From NCBI GenBank assembly GCA_035293945.1, contig DATGLV010000022.1, positions 62,001 to 126,000 on the forward strand: 64,000 nt of DNA, written 5' to 3'. The notes beneath the pieces are model-generated. The model was given only the letters and a program-made list of their open reading frames with translations, did not search any database and was not told where the DNA came from. The DNA is from VAZQ01 sp035293945. Its GTDB lineage: Bacteria > Pseudomonadota > Alphaproteobacteria > Rhizobiales > Xanthobacteraceae. Shown piece after piece: positions 8,721-18,061 of this stretch. The translations under genes and the position numbers were made by a program. Each line of letters starts with the position of its first letter. Positions within the stretch are counted from its first letter, which is position 1.

Positions 8721-9908
8721 ATGTCGATTCAGGAAGCCTCGCTCGCACCGGACCAGACCGCCCCTGCGCCAGCCGCCCGGGGTCTGCCCATCGGTCCCGA
8801 TTCGGTCACCGCCGGCGGCCTCCTCACCATCGACCTCGCCGCCATTGAGGCCAATTGGCGCTTGCTTGCCGGCCGCACCGTGCCCATCGAATGCGCTGCC
8901 GTGGTCAAGGGCGATGCCTATGGGTGCGGCCTTGAAGCGGTCACCCGGCGCCTGGTCAAGGCCGGCTGCAGGACCTTCTTCGTCGCTGACCTGATCGAAG
9001 GCCGGCGGGTGCGGGCGGTCGCGCCCGAGGTGACCATCTACGTGCTCAACGGGCTGCCGCCCAATGCGGCGCAGACCTTCGCCAACGATTCGCTGCGGCC
9101 CGTCATCAACGGTCCGACCGAGCTCGCCGAATGGGATGCCTTCGTGGCTACGACCGGCTGGCGCGGCGGTGCGGCCCTGCATATCGACACGGGGATGAAC
9201 CGCCTCGGCCTCAGCCCCCAGGAGGCGGTCGCCATCGCCTCGCGGGCGCAGCTGGAGAACCACGGCATCACCCTGGTGATGAGCCATCTCGCCTGCGCGG
9301 ACGCGCCGAGCAATCCGATGAACGATCGGCAGATCCGCATGTTTCGCGAGCTGCGTATCCTGTTTCGCGGCGTGCCCGCTTCGCTCGCCAACTCCCCGGG
9401 CATCTTCCTCGGTGGCGGCGCCGTGCACTGCGACTTGGTACGACCCGGGATCGCGCTCTATGGCGGCAATCCTACGCCCGGCCAGACCAACCCGATGCGG
9501 GCGGTGGTCGAGCTCAAGGGGCGGATTCTGCAGGTTCGCGAGGTCAAGCGCGGCGACACAGTGGGTTACGGGGCAAGCTTCACCGCTCAGCGCCCCACAC
9601 GCATCGCGATCGTGGCGGTCGGCTATGCGGATGGTTTCCTGCGCTCGGCCGCCGCCGACCGCAACAAGTCCGCCGCGCAGGCGCTGATCGCCGGCAAGCG
9701 TTGCCCGCTCGCCGGGCGCGTCTCCATGGATATGATCTGCGTCGACGTGACCGAGGTTCCCGACGGCGGCGCTCGGCGCGGTGACTTCGCAACGCTGATC
9801 GGCGGCGCCATCGGCATCGACGAGCAGGCGACCGCGATGGGCACGATCTCCTATGAGCTGCTTTCCCGTCTCGGGCCGCGCCTCCACCGCGTCTATAAGG
9901 GGGCGTGA
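8721..9908 (+). CDS. alr: Alanine racemase
   Basis: PLP enzyme interconverting L- and D-alanine for peptidoglycan. The 395-residue protein has the PLP-lysine motif AVVKGDAYGCG near residue 60 and the catalytic Tyr in VGYGASFTA of the C-terminal beta domain. The substrate-binding segment HIDTGMNRLG and the ISYELLSRLG ending typical of Alr are also present. It starts 37 bases after dnaB and ends 15 bases before radA, so co-transcription is likely. Confidence 0.96.
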   Translation: MSIQEASLAPDQTAPAPAARGLPIGPDSVTAGGLLTIDLAAIEANWRLLAGRTVPIECAAVVKGDAYGCGLEAVTRRLVKAGCRTFFVADLIEGRRVRAVAPEVTIYVLNGLPPNAAQTFANDSLRPVINGPTELAEWDAFVATTGWRGGAALHIDTGMNRLGLSPQEAVAIASRAQLENHGITLVMSHLACADAPSNPMNDRQIRMFRELRILFRGVPASLANSPGIFLGGGAVHCDLVRPGIALYGGNPTPGQTNPMRAVVELKGRILQVREVKRGDTVGYGASFTAQRPTRIAIVAVGYADGFLRSAAADRNKSAAQALIAGKRCPLAGRVSMDMICVDVTEVPDGGARRGDFATLIGGAIGIDEQATAMGTISYELLSRLGPRLHRVYKGA

Positions 9909-9923
9909 TCGCCTGGTTGCCCC

Positions 9924-11321
9924 ATGGCCCGGCGCGAGCTCACCTATGTTTGCCAGAATTGCGGCGCCGTCTATGGCCGCTGGCAAGGCAAATGCGATGC
10001 CTGCGGCGAGTGGAACACGATCGCCGAGGAAGGCGCGGCGCTGGCGCGGCCCACAATGCCCGGAAGGGCACCACGCAAGGGCCGCAAGTTTGCGCTCGAG
10101 CCGCTCACCGGCTCGACGCCCGATGCCCCTCGCCTCCCCTCCGGCATCGCCGAGTTTGACCGAGTCACCGGCGGCGGCCTGGTCCGCGGCTCGGTGATAC
10201 TGCTCGGCGGCGATCCCGGCATCGGGAAGTCGACGCTGCTGCTGGAGGTCGCCGCCAAGCTTGCGCATGCAGGCGCGCGGGCGGTCTACATTTCAGGCGA
10301 AGAGGCGGTGGCGCAGGTGCGGCTGCGCGCCGAACGGCTCAAGCTCGCCGACGCCCCGATCGAGCTTGCGGCCGAGACCGCGGTCGAGGACATCGTCGCC
10401 ACCCTTTCCGAAGGCGGCACGCCGCGCCTGGTAGTCATCGACTCGATCCAGACCATGTGGACCGATGTGGTCGATTCCGCTCCCGGCACCGTCACCCAGG
10501 TGCGCAGCGCCGCCCAGGCACTGATCCGTTTCGCCAAGCGATCGGGCGCTGCCCTGATCCTGGTCGGCCACGTCACCAAGGACGGGCAGATCGCCGGCCC
10601 GCGCGTGGTCGAGCATATGGTCGATGCCGTGCTCTCCTTCGAGGGTGAAGGGTCGCACCAGTTCCGGATCTTGCGCGCGGTCAAGAACCGCTTCGGTCCG
10701 ACCGACGAGATCGGCGTATTCGAGATGACCGGCACCGGATTGCAGGAGATCGCCAATCCGTCGGAGCTATTCCTCTCGGAGCGCGATCTCGGCAGCCCCG
10801 GCACCGCAGTTTTTGCCGGGATCGAAGGCAGCCGGCCGTTGTTGGTGGAAATCCAGGCGCTGGTCGCGCCCACTTCACTCGGCACGCCGCGCCGGGCGGT
10901 GGTGGGCTGGGACCCGAGCCGGCTGGCGATGGTGCTCGCAGTGCTGGAGGCGCATTGCGGCATCAAGCTGTCGGGCCACGACGTCTATCTCAATGTCGCG
11001 GGTGGCTTGCGCATTCAAGAGCCGGCCGCCGATCTCGCAGCTGCCGCTGCGCTCGTCTCCTCGCTTGCAGGGGCGCCGCTCCCCGCCGACGCGGTCTATT
11101 TCGGTGAGGTTTCGCTTTCAGGCGCGGTGCGGCCGGTCGCGCAAACGCCGGCGCGTCTGAAGGAGGCCGCCAAGCTCGGCTTTGCGCGCGCCGTGGTGCC
11201 GCAGAGCGGAGCCGAAAGTGGCGAAGGAGGTCTCGCGCTCACGGCCGTTCCCAACCTCTCGCATCTTGCAGCAGACATTGCGGCCCTCGGGCGACGCAAC
11301 CGCGCGCAACACGCGGATTGA
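9924..11321 (+). CDS. radA: DNA repair protein RadA (Sms)
   Basis: RecA-related, DnaB-like branch-migration ATPase that processes recombination intermediates. The 465 residues comprise an N-terminal zinc finger (CQNCG and CDACG), a RecA core with Walker A GGDPGIGKST and the RadA-specific KNRFG motif, then a Lon-like C-terminal domain (YLNVAGGLRIQEPAADLA). It follows alr closely. In many relatives cvpA and purF follow radA, but they are absent here and a small minus-strand gene lies convergently instead. Confidence 0.96.
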   Translation: MARRELTYVCQNCGAVYGRWQGKCDACGEWNTIAEEGAALARPTMPGRAPRKGRKFALEPLTGSTPDAPRLPSGIAEFDRVTGGGLVRGSVILLGGDPGIGKSTLLLEVAAKLAHAGARAVYISGEEAVAQVRLRAERLKLADAPIELAAETAVEDIVATLSEGGTPRLVVIDSIQTMWTDVVDSAPGTVTQVRSAAQALIRFAKRSGAALILVGHVTKDGQIAGPRVVEHMVDAVLSFEGEGSHQFRILRAVKNRFGPTDEIGVFEMTGTGLQEIANPSELFLSERDLGSPGTAVFAGIEGSRPLLVEIQALVAPTSLGTPRRAVVGWDPSRLAMVLAVLEAHCGIKLSGHDVYLNVAGGLRIQEPAADLAAAAALVSSLAGAPLPADAVYFGEVSLSGAVRPVAQTPARLKEAAKLGFARAVVPQSGAESGEGGLALTAVPNLSHLAADIAALGRRNRAQHAD

Positions 11322-11349
11322 TCTCGTTTGTTTGTTTCTTAGCGCACCC

Positions 11350-11586
11350 TTACGACGCGAGGCTCCTGGGCAGCACCTCTTCGATCACAAAGCGATAATT
11401 GCGGCCGCCGTCGCAGGCCCACCAGGTATCATTCTGCTCGTCATAGCCGTAGTCGCCGGAACAGCGCGATGCATCAAACTCGGCGAGCGCCATGGCATCG
11501 TCGCGAAGATCGTAGAGCGGCTGCAGCGGCCGCCGCGCGACCACATGACCATCCTGGTTAATCTCCATGCGAACGATCTGAAACAT
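11350..11586 (-). CDS. Small hypothetical protein
   Basis: A 78-residue protein with an N-terminal beta-type segment (MFQIVRMEINQDG), then charged helical sequence and a Trp/Gly-containing stretch (TWWACDGGRNYRF). No signal peptide, membrane segment or recognised motif was seen. It converges on radA with a 28-base gap. Its composition looks like a real protein of the small conserved rhizobial type. Function unknown. Confidence 0.6.
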   Translation of the reverse strand: MFQIVRMEINQDGHVVARRPLQPLYDLRDDAMALAEFDASRCSGDYGYDEQNDTWWACDGGRNYRFVIEEVLPRSLAS

Positions 11587-11959
11587 GCGGCCAATCCTCG
11601 TTCAAGCAAGTGCTCGAAAACCGGAAATGCGCTCGATCAGGGTGCCAAGGTGAAGCGAGCCTTGGAATCAGGACACGAGCGGGGCGCACGCTAATCCGAT
11701 TTGTGTAGCAGGAATTTGACAGTGACGGCACGGCTCTTGCCGCGCGTTCACAGAAATGTGGCGCAAATCAAGGGCATGATTTAGTTGCTGTTCACGTCGC
11801 TGCTCATTTGCGGTGCCAATTTCATCCATTCATGTCGCAACGCGGGCCTAATCGATCGGAAAGCCCGTCATCGGAAATCCTATCGATGGGAAAACCCACC
11901 TGCCTACCGAGGACCGATCGTCAAGAATGCTGCGTCATTATACAGCTCCCTTGTTCTGA
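11587..11959. other. Intergenic region without a supported gene
   Basis: This stretch lies upstream of the 78-residue gene and downstream of the GGDEF/EAL gene, both on the minus strand. It is more AT-rich than its surroundings near 11,870-11,960. Short plus-strand open frames here have no credible start or composition. No terminator hairpin with a T-run was found. Confidence 0.5.
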
Positions 11960-14488
11960 TCATGCGACCTTCACGCAGCGCGGCTCAGCCGCGACCAGCA
12001 AGGGGATGTCGGCCGCCGGACGCGGCGGACTGAACAGGAATCCTTGCGCTTCGGTGCAGCCTTCGGCCCGCAACCTTTGCAGCTGCGCTTCCGTCTCCAC
12101 GCCTTCTGCAGTGGTTGAAATCCCGAGGCTCGCCCCGAGACCGGCGACAGCGCGGATGATTGCCATGCAATCGGGCCGCTCCGCGAGATCGCGGACGAAG
12201 GAACGGTCAATCTTGATCTTATCGAACGGAAAGCTGCGCAGATAGCTCAAGCTCGAATAGCCGGTCCCGAAATCATCCATCGAGATGCGCGCGCCGACCT
12301 CGCGCAGCTGATGGAGAATCGCAAGATTGGCTTCGGTCTCGCCGAGCAGCACCGATTCGGTTATTTCGAGCTCGAGCCGATGCGGCGGCAAACCGGAATA
12401 GGCGAGCGCACTCAGGACTGCTTGCACCACGCTGCGCGTGCGAAACTGCGCCGGCGACAGGTTGACCGCGACCTTGAGATCGCCCGGCCAGCGCGCCGCA
12501 TCGCTGCAGGCCCGCCGCAGCACCCACTCGCCGAGCGGGCCGATCAGACCGATCTCCTCCGCCAGCCAAATGAACTCGTCCGGCAGCACCATTCCACGCT
12601 CCGGATGATTCCAGCGCAGCAATGCCTCGAAGCCGCTGACCCGATCCGCATGCAGATTGACCAGCGGCTGATAGTAGAGATCGAATTCGCCATTGGCGAA
12701 GGCCTTGCGCAGATCGAGCTCGAGGATGCGGCGCGCCTGGATGCTGCGGTCCATCTCCGGTTCAAAGAAATGTGCCGTGCCTCGGCCCTCCGCCTTGGCG
12801 CGATAGAGCGCCATGTCGGCATTTCGCATAAGTACGTCCGTGGCGTTGCCGTCGCCGGGTGCGAGCGCAATGCCGATGCTCGCGCTGACCACGACCTCAT
12901 GATGTTGGATGTCGTAGCTGGTGCTGAGCGCGGTAATGAGGCGCGCGGCAAGATCGCCGGCCTCGCTCGGCTTGTTCAGGTTCATCTGTATGACCGCAAA
13001 CTCGTCGCCGCCAAGACGGGCGACGAGCTCACCTTCGCCCAGGCAAGCCTTGAGCCGCTCGGCGACCGCCCGCAGGAGATCATCACCAATCGGGTGACCG
13101 AGCGTGTCGTTGACGCTCTTGAAGTGGTCGAGGTCAAGGCAATGAACCGCGAGCGCGCCACCGCGGCGCGGCAATTCCGCGAGTGCGGCCTCGAGCCGCT
13201 CATGGAACAGCACACGATTGGGCAGCCCAGTCAGGGCGTCATGCTGCGCCATGTAGGCAATGCGCGCTTCCGCCTGTTTGCGTTCGGTGACATCGACGAT
13301 AGCCACCAGGACCGATTGGGCACCGGCGAATTCGAGCCGGCGCGCATAGGTGATGACCTCGATCTCGCGACCATCCGCCTTGATGTGGCGCCAGGTGCGA
13401 TCTGAGTAGTAGCTGTTGCCCAGCGCCTGCGCGACCGCACCATGCAGGTCGCGTTCGTTCTCCGGCCAGAGATCGCGCAGCGTCATCGCAGCGAAGCGCT
13501 CGCGCGAATAGCCGTAGTGGCTGACGGCAGCCTCGTTGACCGCCGCAAACCGCAGGGTCACCGGATCGTAGAGCCACATCGGCACCGGATTGTCGTCAAA
13601 CAGCAGGCGAAACGACTCCTCGCGGCGCTTGATCTCGGTGACCTCGGTCAACGTTGCCGAGATTAGGTCGCCGGCGGCGGCGACGCTCACGCTGAGATGG
13701 ATTTCCTTGCCCGCGATCGTCACCGGCAGCTCGAATTGTTGACTTTGCGTCGTCTCCAGCACGGTGAACAGCCGCTCCAGCATCGCCGGCGTGATCAACC
13801 CATGCTCGAGGTCCTTGAGATAGCTCCATTGCAGATCATCGGCAGTCCTTCCCAGAAGCCGCTGCGCACCGGAATTGAATGCAACGATCTGGAAATCGAA
13901 CGCTGTACCGGCGCCGTCGCGCACGGCGGCGAGCGCAAGGATCCCTTCCTGAGTAGAACGGAAGATCGTGTCGACAAGATTGAACGGCGCGCCGGCTTCG
14001 GAAATATGCACCGCCAGCAGCGTCGATCCCCAGCGGCACCAAAGAGGCAGCGCCAGAAGCTCGAATGTCTGCACCATCCCGCCGCGGACACGGCGCGCGT
14101 TCTCGGATTCCGGCTGCGAATTCTTGAGCGCCCGTTCGAGCGTCGCAGAGAGCGGACCGGAGAATTCCTTGGGGAGCCCGGCAACGGGCTTGTGATCGGG
14201 ATCCTCGCCAAGCCATTCGCGGAGTCCAGGCCCGCAGCGGAGCACCTTGAATGTGTCCGCGCAATCCCCTTCCACCACGAGCAGACGATCCGCCAGGCGG
14301 CCGAGGCTGCCGAGGACGATGTCCTCATAAGCCGGCAGCACCTTCCCGGGAGCAATTCCGGCCTGCCATTTGCGCCGGAAGATCGCCGCCTCGATCGAGC
14401 ATGCCGGCGCAACTTGCTCCGACTTCTGTACTGCCGACATTCCGCCCTGTGCCAAAGTTTCGTTTGGTTGTTCGTTCCTCTTAGCCAC
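11960..14488 (-). CDS. PAS-PAS-GGDEF-EAL cyclic-di-GMP protein
   Basis: An 842-residue signalling protein. The N-terminal 170 residues are an unassigned sensor-like region. PAS-like domains follow (about 175-290 and 295-405), then a diguanylate cyclase domain (about 410-575) with an intact GGDEF at 493-497 and LDLDHF. A phosphodiesterase EAL domain (about 590-835) has EALLRW, the DDFGTGYSS loop at 738-746 and AEGVETE. No RxxD inhibitory site precedes GGDEF. Both catalytic motifs look intact, so it could make or degrade c-di-GMP. No membrane segments were seen, so a cytoplasmic sensor is likely. Confidence 0.93.
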   Translation of the reverse strand: MAKRNEQPNETLAQGGMSAVQKSEQVAPACSIEAAIFRRKWQAGIAPGKVLPAYEDIVLGSLGRLADRLLVVEGDCADTFKVLRCGPGLREWLGEDPDHKPVAGLPKEFSGPLSATLERALKNSQPESENARRVRGGMVQTFELLALPLWCRWGSTLLAVHISEAGAPFNLVDTIFRSTQEGILALAAVRDGAGTAFDFQIVAFNSGAQRLLGRTADDLQWSYLKDLEHGLITPAMLERLFTVLETTQSQQFELPVTIAGKEIHLSVSVAAAGDLISATLTEVTEIKRREESFRLLFDDNPVPMWLYDPVTLRFAAVNEAAVSHYGYSRERFAAMTLRDLWPENERDLHGAVAQALGNSYYSDRTWRHIKADGREIEVITYARRLEFAGAQSVLVAIVDVTERKQAEARIAYMAQHDALTGLPNRVLFHERLEAALAELPRRGGALAVHCLDLDHFKSVNDTLGHPIGDDLLRAVAERLKACLGEGELVARLGGDEFAVIQMNLNKPSEAGDLAARLITALSTSYDIQHHEVVVSASIGIALAPGDGNATDVLMRNADMALYRAKAEGRGTAHFFEPEMDRSIQARRILELDLRKAFANGEFDLYYQPLVNLHADRVSGFEALLRWNHPERGMVLPDEFIWLAEEIGLIGPLGEWVLRRACSDAARWPGDLKVAVNLSPAQFRTRSVVQAVLSALAYSGLPPHRLELEITESVLLGETEANLAILHQLREVGARISMDDFGTGYSSLSYLRSFPFDKIKIDRSFVRDLAERPDCMAIIRAVAGLGASLGISTTAEGVETEAQLQRLRAEGCTEAQGFLFSPPRPAADIPLLVAAEPRCVKVA

Positions 14489-14870
14489 GGCGCATTTAAG
14501 CGAGGTTAAGGTGAGCCCTCGTCAAACCCTGTCATAAAGTGACAGATATATGACAACGCTGATAACCGCCTTGCAACGCTGCGAGCCCGGTGGAATTGAA
14601 GGCCCTTCCATTCTTGCCGCGCGTCATTCGAAGGGGCTTCAACACCGCCACCAACGGGGCTCGATCGACACCAGGCGTTTTTCCGATTTCGCAAGGCCTA
14701 TTCCTTGAGCTCGCGCCAGCGCGCGAATGGGCGGCACGCCTCCAATTGTAACAGAGTTACAAATCAACACCTGCTTCAGCCGCCTCGCCACTGCGCTCAC
14801 CGCCGTGCTAGGCTACGCGCCCGCAAGTTTCCAACACGGACTACAAGCAACAATTCGGGGAGGATGAAGG
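14489..14870. other. Divergent intergenic region
   Basis: This region separates the minus-strand GGDEF/EAL gene from the plus-strand lectin-like genes, so it must hold promoters in both directions. It contains the TGTCATA/TATGACA dyad listed separately. It ends with a strong GGGGAGGATGAAGG ribosome binding site for the gene at 14871. No gene was seen within it. Confidence 0.5.
14530..14555. promoter_or_regulatory. Inverted repeat, possible operator
   Basis: TGTCATA (14530-14536) and TATGACA (14549-14555) are perfect inverted arms separated by 12 bases. They lie 42-67 bases before the start of the GGDEF/EAL gene, a position suited to a dimeric regulator. The binding protein is unknown. Confidence 0.35.
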
Positions 14871-15551
14871 ATGTTCAGTTCAGTACGCCCGTCCATGCTG
14901 GTTTCAATGGCGCTGCTCGCCTGTTGCGGCGTGGCGCAAGCGCAACAAGGGCCGCAAGCCCCCAACATGACGTTCTTTGTCACCAGCAATGGGCCCGGCA
15001 AGGGCGCCGATCTCGGCGGCATCGAAGGCGCGGATGCACATTGCCTGAAGCTTGCCACGACCGTGGGCGCGGGCAACAAGACGTGGCACGCTTATCTGTC
15101 GAGCAACACCAACATGGCCGACCCGAGCAAGACAGTGAACGCTCGCGACCGGGTCGGCAGGGGGCCGTGGCAGAACTTCAAGGGCGACGTCATCGCCAAT
15201 AACGTCGAGGAGCTGCATAACGCCGCCACCAACAAGATAAGCGCCACCACCGGCCTGACCGAGCGCGGCCAGCGGCTGCCGACCTTCGGCTTTGCCCCCA
15301 ACTATCATGACATCATGACCGGCTCGCAGCCGGACGGCCGCGCTTTTCCAGGCAACATGAACATGACTTGCAACAACTATTCGAGCAGTCAGTTCGGCAA
15401 GGTCGAGGTCGGCCACGTGGATCGCACCGGCCTGACCGACACCGACCAGGCGCATTCCTGGAACTCCTCGCACCAATCACGCGACTGCTCGCAGGAAGGC
15501 CTGCAGTCGACCGGCGGCAACGGGCTGTTCTACTGCTTCGCAGTGCAATAG
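14871..15551 (+). CDS. Secreted lectin-like protein, copy 1
   Basis: A 226-residue exported protein with a signal peptide (residues 1-25, cleaved near AQAQQ). The mature part resembles proteins annotated as lectin in Bradyrhizobium, with a C-type-lectin/endostatin-like pattern. This comprises MTFFVTS, then a GADLGG..GADAHC segment, the KTWHAYLS strand, NARDRVGRGPW and a Cys-containing end (GLFYCFAVQ). Four conserved Cys could form disulfides. The gene at 15609 is a close paralogue 57 bases downstream. A strong Shine-Dalgarno supports the start. The ligand is unknown; the fold assignment is from pattern only. Confidence 0.75.
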   Translation: MFSSVRPSMLVSMALLACCGVAQAQQGPQAPNMTFFVTSNGPGKGADLGGIEGADAHCLKLATTVGAGNKTWHAYLSSNTNMADPSKTVNARDRVGRGPWQNFKGDVIANNVEELHNAATNKISATTGLTERGQRLPTFGFAPNYHDIMTGSQPDGRAFPGNMNMTCNNYSSSQFGKVEVGHVDRTGLTDTDQAHSWNSSHQSRDCSQEGLQSTGGNGLFYCFAVQ

Positions 15552-15608
15552 CGCCGACGGCCAAAATCCTGCTCTCAGTCATCGGAATATCCATCGGGAG
15601 GAAACGAG

Positions 15609-16277
15609 ATGAGCACCAGAATGCTTTCATGCGTCTTGGCCGCGGCAGCACTGTTCGCAGGCTTCGGCACCGGCGCGCGGGCGCAACAGGCCAGCATGAC
15701 GTTCTTCGTCACCAGCGAAGGATCAGGCAAGGGCGCCGATCTCGGCGGCCTTGCCGGCGCGGACGCCCACTGTCAGGCACTCGCGACTGCGGTCGGCGCC
15801 GGCAACAAGACTTGGCGCGCCTATCTGTCCACCAACATCAATTCCGCCAATCCGGGCGCCACCATCAATGCGCGCGACCGGATCGGCAAAGGGCCCTGGC
15901 AGAACGCTAATGGCGTGGTGATCGCCACCAGTGTCGAGGACCTGCACAGCGTCAGCAACAAGATTACCAAGGAAACCGGCCTGACCGAGAAGGGCAACAT
16001 CGTCAACGGCGTCGGCGACACACCCAACATGCACGACATGCTGACCGGCTCCGACATGGAAGGCCGCGCCTTCCCGTCGAACCTCAACCTGACGTGCAAC
16101 AACTGGACCAGCGGCAATTTCGGCGCCGCCATGGTCGGCCACGTCGACCGCCGCGGCAATGCCGATACCATCTACCAACACTCATGGGTCTCCGCCCACA
16201 TGTCGCGCGGCTGCAGCCAGCCGGACCTGGTCGCGACCGGCGGCGCCGGCTTGTTCTACTGCTTCGCGGCGAACTGA
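15609..16277 (+). CDS. Secreted lectin-like protein, copy 2
   Basis: A 222-residue paralogue of the preceding gene, identical at more than half of the aligned positions by eye. It has a signal peptide (1-25, ending ARAQQ), MTFFVTS, GADLGG..GADAHC, TWRAYLST, NARDRIGKGPW, a conserved LTCNNW region and the GLFYCFAAN end. Differences cluster in the middle (residues 115-145), suggesting divergence of a ligand-binding loop. GGGAGGAAACGAG before the ATG is a good ribosome site. A clear terminator follows, so the two genes probably form one transcript. Confidence 0.75.
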   Translation: MSTRMLSCVLAAAALFAGFGTGARAQQASMTFFVTSEGSGKGADLGGLAGADAHCQALATAVGAGNKTWRAYLSTNINSANPGATINARDRIGKGPWQNANGVVIATSVEDLHSVSNKITKETGLTEKGNIVNGVGDTPNMHDMLTGSDMEGRAFPSNLNLTCNNWTSGNFGAAMVGHVDRRGNADTIYQHSWVSAHMSRGCSQPDLVATGGAGLFYCFAAN

Positions 16278-16298
16278 AATCAGCGTCTGATCTGAGGG

Positions 16299-16330
16299 GG
16301 CCCGCGGACTTAGTTCCGCGGGCCTTTTCT
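16299..16330 (+). terminator. Rho-independent terminator
   Basis: A perfect 10-bp stem (16299-16308 with 16315-16324) closes a 6-base loop and is followed by TTTTCT. It lies 22 bases after the second lectin-like gene and separates it from the cytochrome/propeller gene. Confidence 0.85.
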
Positions 16331-16399
16331 TTTCGGCATTGACAGCGCCGGCAGCGGGGAGCCGAATGGGCGTGCAAAAACAAAACGCGAGGAAGCGCC

Positions 16400-18004
16400 A
16401 TGTTGTCATCGCCTGTGTCGTCATCGCGAATCTCATCCATGCGGTCATCTGTTTCCCTGGCAATGCTTGGATTATTGCTCTCCGCCGCCGGCAGCCAGGC
16501 CGCGACGCTCTCCGGCACCGTCACCGGGCCGGACGGCAAGCCATTCCGCGCCGCGTTCGTGCAGGCACGACAAGCGGCCTTGAAGATGACCGTGAGCGTG
16601 CTCACCGACAATCAGGGTCACTATTTCGCGGACAATCTGCCCGCCGGTGAATACCGCCTGCAAGTGCGCGCTACCGGATACAAAGCTGATCCGAAGACCG
16701 GCATCAATCTTTCGGCCGATCAGGCCGCGGCGTACGATTTTTCGCTGCAGGCGGCGCCGATCCACTGGACGGAAATCTCGCAGCTGCAGGGCTATCAGCT
16801 TCTGCCCAACATGCGCGGCAAGGAGACCCTGTTCGCCAACTGCATGGGATGCCACGGCTTCCAATCGAAGATGGCGGCGGTGGTGCGCGACGAGGATGGA
16901 TGGCGCGACCGCGTGAGCTTCATGCGTGAGGCCATGCGCTCATCGCTCGGCGAGCGCAACGGCTTTAACGACAGCCAGGCCGAGGACGTCGTCTATTACC
17001 TGAGCCACGTATTCGGCGAGGATTCCCCCCTGCCGAAGTCGCCGGCCGACGTGCCAGGCTACAAGGACACCGTGTTCCAGCCCTCAGACGAGGCGCTCAA
17101 GATCGTCTATGTCGATTTCGAGATGCCCGGACCCAACCGCTTCCCATGGACCTCGAATGGGGACAAGGACGGTTTCCGCTGGACCCCCGAATACGGACAG
17201 GCCAATAAGGTCATGCGTCTCAACCCAGAGACCGGACAGATGCAGGAATTCCCCGTCCCCAACATGGGCCCGGCGCTGATCCACTCAGCGGTGCCGGCGC
17301 CCGATGGCTCGGTGTGGATGACCGAGGCCGGCGCCAAGAAGATTGCCAAGTGGGATCCGAAGACGCAGAAGATCGTCGAATATCAGGACGACTGGCGCAA
17401 GCACACCATCCGCGTCGCTCCTGACGGACGCATCTGGTCGACCGGCGGGCTCACCGTGTTCGATCCGAAATACGAGACATTCACGCACATCAAGGAAGTG
17501 CCGACCTCCTACGGCATCGCGCTTGACCCGCAGAATAATGTCTGGGTCACGGAAATGACCAAGAACGGCTTCCTCGACAAGATCGATCCGGTGACGCTCA
17601 AGGTCACCAAATACGTCCCGCCCTCGCGCGACCGCCCGCGCCGCCTCCAAGTCGACAGCGACGGCATCGTCTGGCTGTGCGTGTTCAACGACGGCAAGAT
17701 CGACCGATTCGATCCGAAGACCGAGACGTTCAAGGAGTTCCCCCTCCCCGATCCACGGTCGCATCCTTACGCGCTCGGCATCGCTCCCGACCACTCGCTC
17801 TGGTACTCCTCCGAATCACGCGATGTGATCGGCAGGCTCGATCCGGAGACCGGCAAGATCATCGAGTATCCGATGCCCTATGCGGACAACGGCATGCGCG
17901 ACTTCTTCCTCGATAAGGATGGGCACATGTGGTACGGCACGCCGCCCAATAACCGTGTCGGCTACTTCTATCTTTCGACGCGGCAGCGCTCCGCTGCCAA
18001 TTGA
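16400..18004 (+). CDS. Exported cytochrome c / Vgb-like beta-propeller fusion
   Basis: A 534-residue multidomain protein. After a signal peptide (about 1-35; a second ATG at 16439 is an equally good start) comes a carboxypeptidase-regulatory-like beta-sandwich (about 36-115). A cytochrome c-like domain follows with CMGCH at residues 148-152. From about residue 205 there are repeated blades of the type seen in virginiamycin B lyase-like (Vgb) proteins, with recurring GxVWxTE-type and DPKT-type units. The order suggests a periplasmic redox protein with a propeller binding or catalytic module. The true substrate is unknown, and lyase activity should not be assumed. Confidence 0.8.
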   Translation: MLSSPVSSSRISSMRSSVSLAMLGLLLSAAGSQAATLSGTVTGPDGKPFRAAFVQARQAALKMTVSVLTDNQGHYFADNLPAGEYRLQVRATGYKADPKTGINLSADQAAAYDFSLQAAPIHWTEISQLQGYQLLPNMRGKETLFANCMGCHGFQSKMAAVVRDEDGWRDRVSFMREAMRSSLGERNGFNDSQAEDVVYYLSHVFGEDSPLPKSPADVPGYKDTVFQPSDEALKIVYVDFEMPGPNRFPWTSNGDKDGFRWTPEYGQANKVMRLNPETGQMQEFPVPNMGPALIHSAVPAPDGSVWMTEAGAKKIAKWDPKTQKIVEYQDDWRKHTIRVAPDGRIWSTGGLTVFDPKYETFTHIKEVPTSYGIALDPQNNVWVTEMTKNGFLDKIDPVTLKVTKYVPPSRDRPRRLQVDSDGIVWLCVFNDGKIDRFDPKTETFKEFPLPDPRSHPYALGIAPDHSLWYSSESRDVIGRLDPETGKIIEYPMPYADNGMRDFFLDKDGHMWYGTPPNNRVGYFYLSTRQRSAAN

Positions 18005-18061
18005 GAGCTCGCTTGATCTGGCTGGGCCGAACCGATCGGATCAAGCGATCAGCTCGCGCGC

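Noticed and set aside
8607..10268. Minus-strand open frame of 553 codons
   Set aside because: It is a GC-driven antisense frame over alr and radA, both of which have full catalytic motifs.
18005..18061. Inverted repeat between two convergent genes as a terminator
   Set aside because: GAGCTCGCTTGATC and GATCAAGC arms exist, but the spacing is long and no T-run follows.
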